Assembly (NCBI GenBank): GCA_022823625.1
Contig: JAJEHQ010000003.1
Coordinates: forward strand, 1 to 64,000
Reading direction: 5' to 3'
DNA length: 64,000 nucleotides
Source of the DNA: Gammaproteobacteria bacterium
Lineage (GTDB): Bacteria > Pseudomonadota > Gammaproteobacteria > Arenicellales > JAJDZL01
Positions within the stretch are counted from its first letter, which is position 1. Every line of letters starts with the position of its first letter. A program made the translations under genes and the position numbers. Shown here piece by piece: positions 45,901-55,697 of this stretch. The notes under the pieces are model-generated. The model had not been told where the DNA came from and ran no database searches. It saw nothing but the letters and a program-made list of their open reading frames with translations.

Positions 45901-48777
45901 CTATTTGATTTCGAGAATTGATTCTTTCATGCCTGACTTTTCCAGAACTTCAGCCAGACACCTGCCAGTATGTGAATCTTGATTTTGAATAACGGATTCT
46001 GGTGAACCGGCCACTACAATCTGGCCACCATCTGCTCCACCTTCAGGCCCTAGATCAATGATCCAGTCGGCCGACTTAATGACTTCCAGGTTGTGCTCAA
46101 TAACGATAACGGTATTACCGCGGTCACGAAGTTCCAACAGTACCGATAGCAGTTGTTTGATGTCTTCGAAATGCAATCCTGTAGTAGGTTCATCAAGGAG
46201 GTAAAGTGAATTACCCGTGTCTTTCTTTGATAGTTCTAGTGACAGTTTGACGCGCTGCGCTTCTCCACCTGAAAGGGTGGTGGCGCTTTGACCGAGTCTG
46301 ATGTACTCAAGTCCGACATCACTCAGCGTCTTCAATCTACGGGCAACAGGTGTGATGGCGCTGAACAGTTCCAACGCGTCGCTGACAGAGAGCTCCAGCA
46401 CCTCGGCAATATTGAGCCCTTTGTAGGTGATTTCCAAAGTCTCCCTGTTGAATCGTGAACCGTTGCAAACCTTACATCGCACAAACATATCCGGTAGAAA
46501 ATGCATTTCGACCCGTACTAAACCATCACCTTTGCATGATTCGCACCGACCACCTGGAACATTGAATGAAAAGCGACCGGGACCATAGCCGCGTGCACGA
46601 GCTTCCACAGTTCTGGCAAAAAGGTTTCGAATGGTCCCAAAAAGACCAGTGTAGGTTGCTGGATTAGACCGAGGCGTGCGCCCAATTGGTTGTTGATCAA
46701 TACGAATGATTTTGTCGATCAATTCGAGTCCAAGAATTCGATCATATGCTGCAGCCGTCAGCTTGGTTCGATTCAATCTAGAGGCGACAGCAGGATAAAT
46801 TGTTTCGTTGATCAAAGTGGATTTTCCGGACCCCGAGACGCCGGTAACACAACAGAAAAGCCCGAGAGGAAGATCAACGTTCAACCGCTTCAGATTGTTG
46901 CCCCGAGCACCTTCTATTCGAAGTACTCGATTTGAGTCGAATGGAGTTCTCAACAGTGGAATTGAAATCTGATTTTTGCCGCTAAGGTACGCACCTGTCA
47001 ACGAACCTGGAGCATTTACAATTTCATGTGGCGTACCTGTAGCCATCACGTGGCCACCCTGTGCACCCGCTCTTGGACCAAGGTCCACAATGTAATCAGC
47101 GCTGCGAATAGTATTTTCGTCGTGTTCGACAACGACCAGAGTATTACCCAAATCACGTAATCTGTGAAGGGTATCCAAAAGTCGCTGATTATCCCGGTTA
47201 TGTAGCCCAATTGATGGTTCATCAAGTACATAAGTTACCCCAACCAGTCCTGATCCGACTTGCGATGCAAGACGAATACGTTGCAGTTCACCGCCTGAAA
47301 GTGAATTGGTTGCGCGGTCAAGTGTTACATAGGTAAGCCCAACGCTGGATAGAAACTGTAGTCTGGTCTTAATATCTCTAATGATTCGCTCTGCAACTGT
47401 CTTTTTATGATCGTCATACCGAATCGTTTGAAACCAGCTTAGTGCTTTGCTCACATTCATGCTCGTGATGAAGTGAATGGGCTTGTCATCGACGAACACA
47501 TTCCTTGCACCAATTGACAAACGGCTGCCGCCACATTCTGAACAAGGTTTAGTTTCGAGATACTTGGACAATTCTTCGCGTACGGCATCCGAACTGGATT
47601 CCCGCAGTCGTCGTTCAAAATTCGGAATGACACCTTCAAAAGGACGCACACTTCGGTAGGTTTTGCCGTTTTCGCTAAGGTATCGCATCGAAATTTTCTG
47701 ATTCCCAGTCCCGAATAGTACGATTTTCTGTATTTCTTTTGGCAGTGACTCAAATGCTTGATCTAGATCGAATTTATAGTGTTTGGCTACCGATTCCAAC
47801 ATGCTGTAGTAATAACGATGACGCACATTCCACTCCGCTAGCGCACCCATGGAAATGCTCAAATTAGGATCCAGAACAATACGTTCCGAATCAAAACGGG
47901 ATGTGTAGCCAAGTCCACTGCAGCTAGAACACGCTCCTCGAGGATTATTGAATGAAAAGATTCGAGGTTCTAATTCGTCAAGCACGTAGCCACAATATGG
48001 ACACCCAAACCGGGTGCTGAATACCTCTCCTTTGTGCTCTATTGAACCTTCGTTATCAACCTTGCAGCAGATTAGCAATCCATCAGACAGTTGTGTAGCA
48101 TTTTCCACGGAATCAGCCAACCGTTGACGGGTTTGCGGCTTGACAACTATTCGATCAACAATGACATCAACTGAATGTGTGGTGTTCTTGTCCAGTTTCG
48201 GAACATTCTCAATTTCATAGGTCTCTCCATCAACTCTTACTCGGACGTAGCCAATTTTTCTAAGATCAGAAATAGTTTGATCGTGTGTGCCTTTTTTGCT
48301 GCGGATTAGTGGAGAGATGAGTGCGACTCGCGTACCTTCCGGTAAACTCAAAATTTGGTCGACAATTTCAGAAATTGGTTTTGCAGCGAGTACGGAATTA
48401 TGAGTAGGACAGCGCGGTTCACCCACTCTGGCGTAAAGCAGTCTTAGGTAGTCATAGATTTCTGTTACAGTCCCGACAGTTGAGCGTGGGCTGAATCGAG
48501 TGGCTTGCTGGTGAATACTGATTGCAGGTGAAAGCCCCTCAATAGAGTCAACATCAGGCTTGTCCATCAATGACAGAAACTGTCGAGCGTAGGAGGACAG
48601 GGATTCGACATAGCGGCGCTGTCCTTCAGCATAAATTGTGTCGTATGCGAGTGACGATTTACCCGAACCAGAAAGACCAGTAACGACATTCAGGCAATTG
48701 CGCGGCAACTCAACGAAGATGTTTTTAAGGTTGTGCGTTCGAGCGCCTCTGACAATTATTTTGTCGTTATTCTTCAT
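45901..48777 (-). CDS. uvrA: Excinuclease ABC subunit A
   Basis: The 958-residue damage sensor of nucleotide-excision repair has two ABC ATPase halves. Walker A motifs are [17 protein letters not shown] (N) and [17 protein letters not shown] (C). Signature motifs are [16 protein letters not shown] and [16 protein letters not shown]. Zinc modules include CPYCGY and CSSCSGLG, and CESCKGDG with [10 protein letters not shown]. It is divergent from the MFS-ssb pair across about 190 bp, where an SOS box might be expected; I did not identify one with confidence. Confidence 0.97.
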   Translation of the reverse strand: MKNNDKIIVRGARTHNLKNIFVELPRNCLNVVTGLSGSGKSSLAYDTIYAEGQRRYVESLSSYARQFLSLMDKPDVDSIEGLSPAISIHQQATRFSPRSTVGTVTEIYDYLRLLYARVGEPRCPTHNSVLAAKPISEIVDQILSLPEGTRVALISPLIRSKKGTHDQTISDLRKIGYVRVRVDGETYEIENVPKLDKNTTHSVDVIVDRIVVKPQTRQRLADSVENATQLSDGLLICCKVDNEGSIEHKGEVFSTRFGCPYCGYVLDELEPRIFSFNNPRGACSSCSGLGYTSRFDSERIVLDPNLSISMGALAEWNVRHRYYYSMLESVAKHYKFDLDQAFESLPKEIQKIVLFGTGNQKISMRYLSENGKTYRSVRPFEGVIPNFERRLRESSSDAVREELSKYLETKPCSECGGSRLSIGARNVFVDDKPIHFITSMNVSKALSWFQTIRYDDHKKTVAERIIRDIKTRLQFLSSVGLTYVTLDRATNSLSGGELQRIRLASQVGSGLVGVTYVLDEPSIGLHNRDNQRLLDTLHRLRDLGNTLVVVEHDENTIRSADYIVDLGPRAGAQGGHVMATGTPHEIVNAPGSLTGAYLSGKNQISIPLLRTPFDSNRVLRIEGARGNNLKRLNVDLPLGLFCCVTGVSGSGKSTLINETIYPAVASRLNRTKLTAAAYDRILGLELIDKIIRIDQQPIGRTPRSNPATYTGLFGTIRNLFARTVEARARGYGPGRFSFNVPGGRCESCKGDGLVRVEMHFLPDMFVRCKVCNGSRFNRETLEITYKGLNIAEVLELSVSDALELFSAITPVARRLKTLSDVGLEYIRLGQSATTLSGGEAQRVKLSLELSKKDTGNSLYLLDEPTTGLHFEDIKQLLSVLLELRDRGNTVIVIEHNLEVIKSADWIIDLGPEGGADGGQIVVAGSPESVIQNQDSHTGRCLAEVLEKSGMKESILEIK

Positions 48778-48966
48778 ACTAAATTCAGTATTCGCAAAAT
48801 CTTAATATGTTACTCTTCCTCAATCAGATTAGCAAACAGATTAAAATGCCACTTCCTGTTTGATCCCGGTGAAACAATGTCCTGCATGAAGATAGGCAGA
48901 CCCGGGATTTTTATTGTTGCATTATTTCCTGCGTACTGTTATCTTCCGTCTCCAATTTGATTTCGA

Positions 48967-50160
48967 TTGATTTCTGTGTCTGAAAATCGTTTGACAAAAT
49001 TCGAAAGAAATACAATCGCAACGCTTTCAAGCGTTCTGGCCATGCGCTTGATTGGGCTGTTTATGATCTTGCCCGTCCTTGCCCTATACACCAATGAATT
49101 TACGCACGGAACGCCTTACCTGATTGGAATTGCGCTTGGAATATACGGCTTGACCCAGGCGATTTTTCAAGTGCCATTTGGTACCGCTTCAGATCGGTGG
49201 GGAAGGCGGCCACTGATTGTTTTGGGTTTGATCATATTCGCCATCGGCAGTATTGTGGCAGCACTGTCTACTTCAATTTTTGGAATCATTCTGGGTCGTG
49301 CACTACAAGGTGCAGGAACTATCTCAGCAGTTGTTCTGGCGATGGTCGGAGATGTAGTTCGGGAGCCCCAAAGGCCAAAGTCTATGGCGTTTGTGGGGGT
49401 GTCCATTGGAACAGCGTTTACGTTGTCTCTGATGCTTGGTCCTTTACTTGACTCATGGGTCGGAATACAGGGATTATTCTGGATCGCTGCTGCATTGGCA
49501 GCAGTCGGTGTGTTAATGGTGTTGACCCTGTTACCGAGCAAAGATAAGGCAGATTCAATTCAGACGGAACAGCATACAGAAACAAAGACAGGGCTGTTTG
49601 ACCGAGAATTAGTTACACTCTATGTAGGGACGATGGCCATTCACGTGGTAATGACAGCGCTGTTTCTGGCATTCCCAATAAAGTTCATTGAGGTCTCCGG
49701 TTTCGCACGCGATGAAATCTGGAAAGTATTTGTGCCAGTTTTGGTAGCCTCTGTGCTTGTAATGGTTCCCTTGATTCGTTACAGTTCAAAAAAGAAACAA
49801 TCAGGTCAGGTGATAATGCTAGGTGGACTGATCTTGCTAGTTGCACAAGGTGTCCTGCATTTGGGTTCGCTTGACGGAACTGTGGTGATGCTGGTTATGG
49901 GACTGTGGCTGTTTTTTGTCGGTTTTAATACATTGGAGGCGCTACTTCCATCGACTACGGTAACAAAAGCACCGGAAAAAATGCGCGGTACGGTTATGGG
50001 TGTTTTTAATGCCTGTACGTTTATTGGCACTTTTCTAGGTGGTGTTTTTGGTGGCCTTGTTTACACAAGACATGAATCTGCAGGTGTATTTCTGTTTGCA
50101 GCATTGGTTATACTGATATGGCTTGCCTTCAAGCTAATTATCAGCCGAAAGTTGGCTTGA
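48967..50160 (+). CDS. Major facilitator superfamily transporter
   Basis: The 397-residue protein has about twelve hydrophobic segments. The MFS loop 2-3 motif is FGTASDRWGRRPLIVLGLI (about residue 70), followed by GRALQGAGTISAVVLAMVGD (motif like drug/proton antiporters). A matching C-terminal half has PEKMRGTVMGVFNACTFIGT. Substrate cannot be told from sequence. The start is TTG 48967, or GTG 48976. Its place between uvrA and ssb is also known from Pseudomonas-type genomes and supports a conserved but unproven link. Confidence 0.9.
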   Translation: MISVSENRLTKFERNTIATLSSVLAMRLIGLFMILPVLALYTNEFTHGTPYLIGIALGIYGLTQAIFQVPFGTASDRWGRRPLIVLGLIIFAIGSIVAALSTSIFGIILGRALQGAGTISAVVLAMVGDVVREPQRPKSMAFVGVSIGTAFTLSLMLGPLLDSWVGIQGLFWIAAALAAVGVLMVLTLLPSKDKADSIQTEQHTETKTGLFDRELVTLYVGTMAIHVVMTALFLAFPIKFIEVSGFARDEIWKVFVPVLVASVLVMVPLIRYSSKKKQSGQVIMLGGLILLVAQGVLHLGSLDGTVVMLVMGLWLFFVGFNTLEALLPSTTVTKAPEKMRGTVMGVFNACTFIGTFLGGVFGGLVYTRHESAGVFLFAALVILIWLAFKLIISRKLA

Positions 50161-50219
50161 ATTTTGGCATCCAATAACAAAAAACATAAATCATTTGAAA
50201 CTGAGGTTTAAGAGAAAAT

Positions 50220-50681
50220 ATGGCTGGCCCTGGATTAAATAAAGTCACCCTGATAGGGAACTTGGGGGCAGATCCTGAACGACGTATGACCCAAAACGGT
50301 CGAGTTATCGCAAACTTAAGAATTGCGACCACTGAATCCTGGATGGACAGAGAAACTCGGGAACGCAGAAACCGTACGGAATGGCACCGTGTTGTATTTT
50401 TCGGACCTGTCGCAGAAACAATTCTGAAGTACACACGAAAAGGAAGCAAACTCTATGTGGAAGGCCAATTGCAAACGCGAAAATGGCAGGATCAGAGTGG
50501 TCAGGATCGATATACAACCGAAATTATTGGTCGGGAATTTGTATTTCTTGACCGGGTGGAAGACGGCGCTCCACGCACCGAGTCTGACCCATTTTCGTCG
50601 AGTGAATCAAGTGGGTCTGGAACCGGATCTGGGACGAAAGAACCAATGGATGATGACTTCGATTCCGATATTCCCTGGTGA
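50220..50681 (+). CDS. ssb: Single-stranded DNA-binding protein
   Basis: The 153-residue protein has an N-terminal OB fold ([20 protein letters not shown], then [20 protein letters not shown] and [20 protein letters not shown]). A Ser/Gly-rich linker leads to an acidic tip [13 protein letters not shown] binds ssDNA as a tetramer and recruits partners through this tip. The canonical end is DIPF; here the last residue is Trp. The start at ATG 50220 is well placed 59 bp after the MFS gene. It is convergent with the TerB-like gene. Confidence 0.95.
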   Translation: MAGPGLNKVTLIGNLGADPERRMTQNGRVIANLRIATTESWMDRETRERRNRTEWHRVVFFGPVAETILKYTRKGSKLYVEGQLQTRKWQDQSGQDRYTTEIIGREFVFLDRVEDGAPRTESDPFSSSESSGSGTGSGTKEPMDDDFDSDIPW

Positions 50682-50718
50682 TTTGGAAGATCGTTTCTGC
50701 CTAGATACAAGTCGTATC

Positions 50719-51186
50719 TTATTCTGACTCCAAAGAGTCGCGAGCTCTTAGTTTGGCGGCGATGTATTCAGACTGGGGAATGTGCAATAGCCCCTTGATC
50801 TTGCGCATCAGGTGGTGTTCATTTGGGTTGATGTGCTGATCAGTCAGAACAACTTTCCACATTGCCTCAATTAAGTTAACCTTCGCCTTGAAATCCCAAT
50901 TATTGTTGATGATTGAAGTCAATTCATGCAGGCAGGTGGCCTGGTCTAATTCCTGTTGAGCTGATTCCAGCGTTTGTTTGATATGAGATGCATCAATATT
51001 CAGTACATTGACCAGCGTCTGTTCAATTTGAGCCAGTTCAGATTCATCGAAATGATCATCTGCACGGGCAGTTTCGATAAGCAGTGCAGTCGCAGCCGAT
51101 GATGGACTCCAAGTCCGGTCGCGTTTCATATCTGAGTCTTCAACCAGAAGCATCGACGATAAGTTTTGTCTAAGTTTCGACAGCAC
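50719..51186 (-). CDS. TerB-like (tellurite-resistance TerB family) protein
   Basis: The 155-residue helical protein reads TALLIETARADDHFDESELA, then AKVNLIEAMWKVVLTDQHIN and HLMRKIKGLLHI. This is the COG4103/TerB-like pattern with acidic residues that may bind metal. Members are widespread in proteobacteria and their exact function is unclear. It is convergent with ssb across a 37-bp spacer and divergent from the Gfo/Idh/MocA gene. Confidence 0.85.
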   Translation of the reverse strand: MLSKLRQNLSSMLLVEDSDMKRDRTWSPSSAATALLIETARADDHFDESELAQIEQTLVNVLNIDASHIKQTLESAQQELDQATCLHELTSIINNNWDFKAKVNLIEAMWKVVLTDQHINPNEHHLMRKIKGLLHIPQSEYIAAKLRARDSLESE

Positions 51187-51294
51187 GGCAAATCAATAAG
51201 CAGGCTATTTCAAATAAAATACATAACCAATTTTACCTGACCAGCAGCATCGTTGAAATGAACACTAGCAAACGGCAACAGCAGTAGGATTCAA

Positions 51295-52236
51295 GTGGCA
51301 CCAAAACTAAGAGTTGGTATCGCTGGAGTCGGTTTCATTGGTAAATTGCACGCCGAACATTTTGCAGCGAATGAACATGTGGAATTGGTTGGGATTGCCG
51401 ATGTTGACTTGGAACGGAGTCGATTTATTGCTGATTTGCTAGGATGTTATAGCTACACTGAACCCGCAGAACTTCTTGGCAAGATTGATGCTGTGAGTAT
51501 CGCTGTCCCTACGGTTATGCATCGTGAAGTCGCAGAAATATTTCTTAGGGAAGGGGTGCACATGCTGATGGAAAAGCCGCTTGCAGCGTCTGTTGCTGAT
51601 GCCGAAGCGCTTGTTGAATTGGCACACCAGAATTCCGCCAAATTGTTGGTTGGGCATCAGGAGCGATTTAATTCAGCGATTATGGAAATCGCACACCGAA
51701 TTGATCGGCCGGCATTTATCGAAGCCAACCGACACGGAAAATTCGCAGGACGAGGTGGCGATGTCGATGTCATTACAGATTTGATGATTCACGACATCGA
51801 TCTGGTTTTGGCGATGATCAATGCACCCGTCAAGTCTGTTTCCGCACTCGGATCATCAGTCATTACATCGCATGTAGACATCGCAAATGCCCGAATTGAG
51901 TTTGAGAATGATGTCGTCGCGAATGTAACGGCCTCAAGAGTCGCAAATGACAGGCTGCGAAACTTCAAGATCTATATGAGACAGCAGTTGCTGGAATTGG
52001 ATTTGCTTGACCAGTCGATTTTACTGACCAATCGATCCTATGATCAGAAGGATCGATATTCACACAATACATCAACACAGCAGATTGATACCATCCCTAC
52101 CTTAACACTCAAAAACGAGATTGATCATTTCGTGGAAATCCTACGAAATGGTGGTGAGCCCTTTGTGTCGGGTGAAGACGCAGTATTGGCACTACGTGTA
52201 GCACAAATGGTTCGCGAGCAAATTGGCCAGCATTAA
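51295..52236 (+). CDS. Gfo/Idh/MocA-family NAD(P)-dependent oxidoreductase
   Basis: The 313-residue protein starts at GTG 51295. The N-terminal Rossmann fold is VGIAGVGFIGKLHAEHFAAN and the catalytic EKP motif is LMEKPLAASVADAEALV near residue 95. HDIDLVLAMI near 165 carries the conserved His-Asp. The C-terminal beta sheet ends the fold. Members oxidise or reduce nucleotide sugars and related sugars. The stop overlaps the aminotransferase start by one base, a pairing typical for amino-sugar synthesis (for example WlbA/WbpB with WlbC/WbpE). The substrate is not certain. Confidence 0.88.
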   Translation: MAPKLRVGIAGVGFIGKLHAEHFAANEHVELVGIADVDLERSRFIADLLGCYSYTEPAELLGKIDAVSIAVPTVMHREVAEIFLREGVHMLMEKPLAASVADAEALVELAHQNSAKLLVGHQERFNSAIMEIAHRIDRPAFIEANRHGKFAGRGGDVDVITDLMIHDIDLVLAMINAPVKSVSALGSSVITSHVDIANARIEFENDVVANVTASRVANDRLRNFKIYMRQQLLELDLLDQSILLTNRSYDQKDRYSHNTSTQQIDTIPTLTLKNEIDHFVEILRNGGEPFVSGEDAVLALRVAQMVREQIGQH

Positions 52237-53348
52237 TGCCCAATTCAACAAATATTCCCTACTTTGATCTGACTCACCAGTTTGCGAACTATCGGACCGC
52301 TTGGTTGGAAGAAATTGAGCGTCTCGGACAAACCGGCAACTTCATTCTCGGATCAGCAGTCAATAAGCTTGAATCTGAACTTGCAGAGTATCTGGGTGTA
52401 AATCATGTTGTAACTGTCGCAAATGGCACGGATGCCATCGTCATTGCCTTGCGAGCGTTTGGAGTCGGTTCCGGCGATACTGTAATTGTGCCGAACTTTA
52501 CATTTTATGCATCAGTCGAAGCCATATCTCTGGTTGGAGCCAAACCTCGACTTGTTGACATCTGTCAGGATGACTTTAATATTGATCCGAAAAAAATTCG
52601 CGAAGCAGTTGATGATCGCGTGAAGGCCATCCTGCCTGTCCATCTATTCGGCCTTCCAGCGAACATGAAGGAAATCAATTCCATTGGTGAGGAGTACGGT
52701 ATTCCTGTAATTGAAGATGTTGCCCAGGCCTTTGGTAGTGTCTATCGTGATGCGTTTGGTGGAAATATAGGGGACTTCGGATGTTTCAGCTTTTACCCGA
52801 CAAAGGTGTTGGGTGCCTATGGCGATGGCGGGATGATCACCACAAACTGTGAGGAGTATGCTGAGAAGGTGAGACTGTTAAGGAACCACGGAATCACTGA
52901 ACCGAACCAGCACGAATTAATCGGCTGTACAAGTCGGTTAGATGCGGTTCAGGCAGTGCTATTGAGTCTCAAACTCAAGTCAGTTTCTCAGGTGATCAAG
53001 CGAAGACGCGAACTGGCAGATCGATACCGCCAATTATTGCAAGATTATCCCGTTGAAATACCGAAAGATTTACCTGACAGAAAGCACGTCTTCAACATCT
53101 TTACCATCAGATCACCTGAACGAAACAAGATTGCTGATTCGCTGCAGTCACACAAAATCGGTTACCAGATTTACTATCCAATGCCCATCCACAATCAAAT
53201 TCCATATCAGGGACTAGGATATTCGGACGAAGAGTTTCCAAAAACGATGCAAGCCTGCAGGGACGTGCTTTCTTTACCACTTTACCCTGAAATGCCAGAC
53301 CAGCATGTTGATCGAATTTGCGAAGTTGTTTGCGCAACGCTCGATTAA
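52236..53348 (+). CDS. DegT/DnrJ/EryC1/StrS aminotransferase
   Basis: The 370-residue PLP enzyme transfers an amino group to a keto-sugar nucleotide. The PLP Lys lies in FSFYPTKVLGAYGDGGMI near residue 188, and PNFTFYASVEAISLVGAKPR and PVIEDVAQAFGSVYRD are family landmarks. The ATG overlaps the oxidoreductase stop, so the two form an operon. Together they may make a 3- or 4-amino sugar for surface polysaccharide. It overlaps the following DUF192 gene by up to 44 bp. Confidence 0.92.
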   Translation: MPNSTNIPYFDLTHQFANYRTAWLEEIERLGQTGNFILGSAVNKLESELAEYLGVNHVVTVANGTDAIVIALRAFGVGSGDTVIVPNFTFYASVEAISLVGAKPRLVDICQDDFNIDPKKIREAVDDRVKAILPVHLFGLPANMKEINSIGEEYGIPVIEDVAQAFGSVYRDAFGGNIGDFGCFSFYPTKVLGAYGDGGMITTNCEEYAEKVRLLRNHGITEPNQHELIGCTSRLDAVQAVLLSLKLKSVSQVIKRRRELADRYRQLLQDYPVEIPKDLPDRKHVFNIFTIRSPERNKIADSLQSHKIGYQIYYPMPIHNQIPYQGLGYSDEEFPKTMQACRDVLSLPLYPEMPDQHVDRICEVVCATLD

Positions 53349-53829
53349 AGTTGCCATTCTGACTACGGCTTTGCTGATGACTCAAGCCGGCATTAGTAAT
53401 GCTGGAGAATGCAAGTTATCAACGCGACACTGGGCGAGTATGCACCATGCACTCATTTCACTCCACCACATAAATGGCGAGGAAACTGATCTTCGCGTGA
53501 AAATTGCGGATGAGCCGGGGGAGAGAGCTGCGGGATATCAGCACATCTGTCCCCAGATCATTGACCAAAGCGCAATTCTCTTTGTTTATCCTTCACCCCA
53601 AAATCGCAGTTTTCACATGAATAATGTCCATGCTGAACTCGACATTGGATTCTTTGATTCGGACGGGCTGCTTTTCCTGGTGATGCGAATGAAACCACCG
53701 TTGAAGGAAGGTTCAAGCTCGAATATCTATTCCCCTGGGCGAGATATCAAATACGCACTGGAAACGAAGGCTGGATACTTTGCCGAACACCGATTGCAAC
53801 CTGGCGAAGTCACTCTCGAAATTCGTTGA
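53305..53829 (+). CDS. Exported DUF192-family protein
   Basis: The 174-residue frame begins inside the end of the aminotransferase gene. A basic N-terminus and hydrophobic stretch IKVAILTTALLMTQAGISNA suggest a signal peptide. The DUF192 domain is ADEPGERAAGYQHICPQI with SFHMNNVHAELDIGFFDSDG and LETKAGYFAEHRLQPGE. The family is compact and its role unclear. The long overlap suggests the real start may be further in, for example within the signal sequence. Confidence 0.85.
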   Translation: MLIEFAKLFAQRSIKVAILTTALLMTQAGISNAGECKLSTRHWASMHHALISLHHINGEETDLRVKIADEPGERAAGYQHICPQIIDQSAILFVYPSPQNRSFHMNNVHAELDIGFFDSDGLLFLVMRMKPPLKEGSSSNIYSPGRDIKYALETKAGYFAEHRLQPGEVTLEIR

Positions 53830-53832
53830 AAT

Positions 53833-54339
53833 TCAAGATTGGAGGTCGGTGTTGATTCCGAGTTCCCTCAACTGTTGGAATGTATCTTCAAGGTTAATGT
53901 GAAGGATGGCGTTTCCGCCCGCTGCCTGCCACTCATTCGTATTTTTTATGTAGTCGTCGATCAAAATGTTTGGGATTTGATTCGAAACAGCGAAATTCTG
54001 TTTTTTAGTTCGACGATTGACAAGATGGATTCGCTCAGGATCCGTTAATCCAATGTTGTTGCGAAGCCACTTTCTTTTTCCCGGATCACTGTTTGGGTCA
54101 GAGTAGGGGAGCGAAGAAAGAATATGACCACGATAGTGTTCGACGATTCGCCAGACTTCTTTACCACCTGCCATCCACTCGAGGTTCTCCCAAAAGTCAG
54201 CCTGTTCGCGACAAAGAGTCCACATTTGGGAAACGGACAGTGTCTCAATTGGTTTATCGGTTAGCCTCTGAATGGCAGAAAAGAAGTTGCACAAAACACC
54301 GTCCATATCGCAATAGATGATGGGTTGAATAGCCATCAT
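53833..54339 (-). CDS. HAD-superfamily phosphatase, 5'-nucleotidase-like
   Basis: The 168-residue protein begins IIYCDMDGVLCNFFSAIQRL, the DxDGV motif of HAD phosphatases with nucleophile and acid Asp. NILIDDYIKNTNEWQAAGGN supplies the C-terminal acidic motif. It resembles bacterial 5'(3')-deoxyribonucleotidase-like proteins. The substrate is inferred only. It is convergent with the DUF192 gene (3-bp gap) and lies 42 bp after the PseI-like gene on the same strand. Confidence 0.78.
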   Translation of the reverse strand: MMAIQPIIYCDMDGVLCNFFSAIQRLTDKPIETLSVSQMWTLCREQADFWENLEWMAGGKEVWRIVEHYRGHILSSLPYSDPNSDPGKRKWLRNNIGLTDPERIHLVNRRTKKQNFAVSNQIPNILIDDYIKNTNEWQAAGGNAILHINLEDTFQQLRELGINTDLQS

Positions 54340-54381
54340 TGAATAGTCAGGTTGACTTATTTTGCTCGAATTGAGGGAAAC

Positions 54382-55446
54382 CTATACGTCAAGTCCACCG
54401 TCAATCATCGATGGCTTAAGAGGTTCGCCAAACTGTAGATTGCGCGACGCTCGTCTCCCCAGAATCTGTTCAAAATACTTTGGCTTCATTCCGAGTCCCG
54501 GACGAATTGAACGAATATTTGATTCTGTAAATTCTTCACCTTTTGAAATTGGAGATACGACATACAGAGAGCGACGCATCTTGAGTACTTTCTTTTCGGA
54601 AGAAGTCGGCTCGAAGCTAGGATGACCGACTGCGACTTTTGCAATTCGTGCTGCCTGCACCAATTCCGCAAGTTCCGCAGGTTCCAACGAAAATGCACTA
54701 TCAACGCCACCATCAGAGCGGGACAGTGTAAAGTGCTTTTCGATCAGATTGGCACCAAGTGCGATTGCGATGGCCGGAACAGTTGTACCAGGAGTGTGAT
54801 CAGACAATCCGGTCAACACGTCAAAGCGATCTGCAATCTCTGCCATTGTTGCGAGATTCGATTCTTTGGGATCAGTTGGATAGGCGGAAGTGCAGTGCAA
54901 AACAACAATATCCTCTGCTCCCGCACTGCGAGCTGCTTCAATTGCTTCCGAAATCTCTTCTAGATTTGCCATCCCGGTAGACATGATGATGGGTTTACCA
55001 GTACGGGCAACACATTTAATCAGGGGCAGGTCGATTAATTCTGGAGACGCAATTTTGTATGCTGGAGCACCAAGACTCTCAAGTAAATCTACCGCTGTAG
55101 GATCGAATGGAGACGAAAAGATAGTCAATCCAATTTTTTTTGCATGATCAAAAATCGGACCATGCCAGTCCCAGGGGGTATAGGCTTCTTCATAAAGATC
55201 GTAAAGTTGACGCCCGTCCCAAAGTCCTCCTCTAACGATGAACTCGGGAGCAGAATGATTAATCGTAATTGTGTCAGCGCGGTAGGTTTGAATTTTTACG
55301 GCGTTTGCACCAGCTGCTTTCACAGCATCAAGAATCCTGAAGGCTCGCTCAATATTGCCGTTGTGGTTGGCTGACATCTCTGCCACGATATAGGGCGGAT
55401 GTTCGGGTCCAATCGAGCAATTGTCTATGCGAATTGATTTAGCCAT
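54382..55446 (-). CDS. pseI: NeuB/PseI-family nonulosonate synthase (pseudaminic acid synthase-like)
   Basis: The 354-residue enzyme condenses a hexosamine derivative with phosphoenolpyruvate to a nine-carbon sugar. The N-terminal TIM barrel has PYIVAEMSANHNGNIERAFR and VKIQTYRADTITI, then STGMANLEEI and HCTSAYPTDP. GLWDGRQLYDLYEEAYTPW is characteristic of PseI rather than NeuB. A C-terminal SAF antifreeze-like domain ends ILGRRASRNLQFGEPL. Surface glycans or flagellin may be the target. Other pse genes are not in the window. Confidence 0.88.
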   Translation of the reverse strand: MAKSIRIDNCSIGPEHPPYIVAEMSANHNGNIERAFRILDAVKAAGANAVKIQTYRADTITINHSAPEFIVRGGLWDGRQLYDLYEEAYTPWDWHGPIFDHAKKIGLTIFSSPFDPTAVDLLESLGAPAYKIASPELIDLPLIKCVARTGKPIIMSTGMANLEEISEAIEAARSAGAEDIVVLHCTSAYPTDPKESNLATMAEIADRFDVLTGLSDHTPGTTVPAIAIALGANLIEKHFTLSRSDGGVDSAFSLEPAELAELVQAARIAKVAVGHPSFEPTSSEKKVLKMRRSLYVVSPISKGEEFTESNIRSIRPGLGMKPKYFEQILGRRASRNLQFGEPLKPSMIDGGLDV

Positions 55447-55697
55447 TTCTAAAGATTCCCAATTACAAATCGATGGTTACCGATTGATTCTTCAAACATT
55501 CAATAGGTTCAAATTTAACATGTCAACTCATAATCTAATGCTTCGCATAATTAAACTTTGATATCTCTTTGAATATGAAAGATCTTTATACAAAGTATTA
55601 TCTGTCTTTCTTAGCCGAGAAAGTGCTGATTATACTGGTTCCCATACCTCTTGGCGTGTAGCTCAATCTGGTTGCAACTCATTGAACCTAGGAAAAT

